Source: Candidatus Coliplasma caballi (GTDB lineage Bacteria > Bacillota > Clostridia > Oscillospirales > CAG-382). From it: 7,764 nucleotides of DNA. Where the stretch lies: assembly GCA_018065365.1 (NCBI GenBank), contig JAGHTH010000113.1, forward strand, positions 1 to 7,764. The letters run 5' to 3'. Made by a program: the position numbers and the translations under genes. The first letter of the stretch is position 1; each line of letters begins with the position of its first letter. The notes beneath the pieces were generated by a model. That model was not told the origin of the DNA and made no database searches. It saw only the letters and a list, made by a program, of their open reading frames with translations. This document shows positions 6,812 through 7,764 of this stretch, piece by piece.

Positions 6812-6854
6812 ACTTTGATTCATTGTATCAAGTTCTTTTGCAAGAAATGAGTCC

Positions 6855-7514
6855 TTACTGCTGCAATTCTTCCAGAAGCCGCTTCCTTGCTTCGAAAGCC
6901 CTCGCCTCTCCGCTTCTTCTTCCTGCGCGAAGCACGAAATAACTGCCGACCGCAAAAATCACTTCAAGAATGACTTGCAGCCAGACATAATAGATCAGCC
7001 AGAGTTTCGTGATCGTAGCGGTTCCTTCCAGTTCGGATGCAAACACATCGGACGGATCAAAAAAGCCGAACAACGCCGCCAAAGGCCCGGACAAATACCA
7101 CGACGGAAGAAAATCAATGAGAATCAAAGAAAACAGTTCAAACACAATGATCCCGAGGATCGACTGTGCGGTATGGCTTTTCGGCGGCATGGGCATTTTG
7201 TATTCATACGCAAGATTATATCCGAGTTTGTTCGCTCCGATATATGCCACGATGTAAAAAACGATCAGAACGAAAATGCCGTGAATCGGGTAAATCAACC
7301 GGAAATTCCGGGACAGATCCCCTCTTGTCGCTTCGATGGTATCCGCTTTGAAGATCCAGCCGAATATGACTCCGGCGATCTGTGAAGCAAAAAATGCAAT
7401 GGCAAGGATCAAGAGCAGGTAAACTGCGTTCAGGATCAATCCGCCGCGCGGATGCCCTTCCTTGAAGCGTTCTTCATACTGCGAATAATCCTCGCCAAAA
7501 CGGTTGCTCGGCAT
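6855..7514 (-). CDS. Integral membrane protein of unknown function, four predicted helices
   Basis: I do not recognise a family. The 219-residue product has a hydrophilic, charged N-terminus (residues 1-23, GEDYSQYEERFKEGHPR) and four clear hydrophobic segments at about 25-56, 73-98, 116-136 and 169-197. A shorter hydrophobic stretch at 139-152 (WYLSGPLAALFGFF, about 139-152) may be a re-entrant or interfacial segment. The tail is strongly basic and acidic (RAGRRSGEARAFEARKRLLEELQQ region) and looks like a cytoplasmic helix. No catalytic motif is visible. The ATG at 7512-7514 has AGGAGG eight bases upstream, and the gene begins 15 bases after the stop of the preceding gene, so the two probably form an operon and may act together at the membrane. 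No clear rho-independent terminator follows its TAA at 6855-6857. Confidence 0.8.
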   Translation of the reverse strand: MPSNRFGEDYSQYEERFKEGHPRGGLILNAVYLLLILAIAFFASQIAGVIFGWIFKADTIEATRGDLSRNFRLIYPIHGIFVLIVFYIVAYIGANKLGYNLAYEYKMPMPPKSHTAQSILGIIVFELFSLILIDFLPSWYLSGPLAALFGFFDPSDVFASELEGTATITKLWLIYYVWLQVILEVIFAVGSYFVLRAGRRSGEARAFEARKRLLEELQQ

Positions 7515-7529
7515 ATTGTTTTCCTCCTG

Positions 7530-7764
7530 TCAATCCAATTCTTTCAGCATCACTTCCGCGTGCTTGCGAAGTTTTGCAGAATAAAACGTGTAAAGCATAA
7601 TCTCAAGGACCGTGTAAAGACGATCCGCGCTTCCGGGTTCCACTTCCCTGTAATCGCTCGTCGCGTAACGGATATGATTGCGGAGATCTTCCTCATCCGG
7701 CATATGATCGCCCATCATCGAAAGAAGGTTGACATAATAATTATAAAGTTCCGCGTCTTTGATC
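7530..7764 (-). CDS. 3' end of an unrecognised gene, truncated by the window edge
   Basis: An open frame runs from the window edge to a TGA at 7530-7532 and gives 77 C-terminal residues. It passes through internal methionines (ATG at 7716-7718 and 7713-7715) with no ribosome binding site before them, so the gene most likely starts outside the window. The visible part is hydrophilic and probably helical: IKDAELYNYYVNLLS, then an acidic stretch MPDEEDLRNH, then LYTVLEIMLYTFYSAKLRKH. The pattern of a short helix, an acidic loop and a final helix ending in Tyr-Ser faintly recalls the C-terminal DUF4129 region of some transglutaminase-like membrane proteins, but this is weak. The next gene begins 15 bases downstream and encodes a membrane protein, which suggests a shared operon. 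Confidence 0.7.
   Translation of the reverse strand, partial: IKDAELYNYYVNLLSMMGDHMPDEEDLRNHIRYATSDYREVEPGSADRLYTVLEIMLYTFYSAKLRKHAEVMLKELD

Noticed and set aside
6811..6840. Possible second promoter and short dyad (TTGAT / ATCAA) upstream of asnS
   Set aside because: The arms are only 5 bases, and no acceptable -10 box lies 16-18 bases from the TTGATA; the promoter at 6730-6758 is far better.
7530..7718. Reading the 62-codon frame starting at the ATG at 7716-7718 as a complete small gene
   Set aside because: The frame stays open to the window edge and no ribosome binding site precedes either candidate ATG, so it is more likely the 3' end of a longer gene.

Overview
The window looks like chromosomal DNA of a Gram-positive Clostridia-type bacterium (Bacillota), probably an uncultured gut or animal-associated lineage. 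The grounds are GGAGG-type ribosome binding sites before nearly every gene, two near-consensus SigA promoters (TTGAAA / TATAAT), lipoproteins with short Ser/Glu-rich linkers, and a DUF4855 protein, a family seen mainly in this phylum. The genus cannot be fixed from the sequence. GC content is moderate. All seven genes lie on the minus strand, so transcription runs from high to low coordinates. No RNA gene, CRISPR array, insertion sequence or phage gene is visible.

Region A (7764 to 6855) holds the 3' end of an unrecognised gene, cut by the window edge, and a four-helix membrane protein 15 bases downstream, probably one operon. Region B (6854 to 4013) holds asnS (asparaginyl-tRNA synthetase) followed 31 bases later by a class Ic aspartate-type aminotransferase. 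They are probably co-transcribed from a promoter just upstream of asnS (TTGAAA, 17 bp, TATAAT). A 22-bp palindrome is centred exactly on the -35 box of that promoter. The pair links aspartate/asparagine metabolism to Asn-tRNA charging.

Region C (4012 to 1) is a separate transcription unit of cell-surface genes: a solute-binding lipoprotein with a TTG start, then a large membrane-anchored DUF4855 protein (discoidin-like, TIM-barrel-like, cadherin/Ig-like and SH3-like parts, C-terminal membrane helix), then the first 41 codons of a second lipoprotein that leaves the window. The junctions are very tight: a 1-base overlap or 11-base gap, then a 4-base gap. No permease is in view. The unit plausibly senses, binds or processes extracellular glycans, but its substrate is unknown.

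The most unusual non-coding feature is the promoter of region C. It lies within a 70-bp imperfect palindrome made of two concentric inverted repeats (12-bp outer arms and 8-bp inner arms sharing one dyad axis), with the -10 box just beside the axis and the -35 box touching one outer arm.
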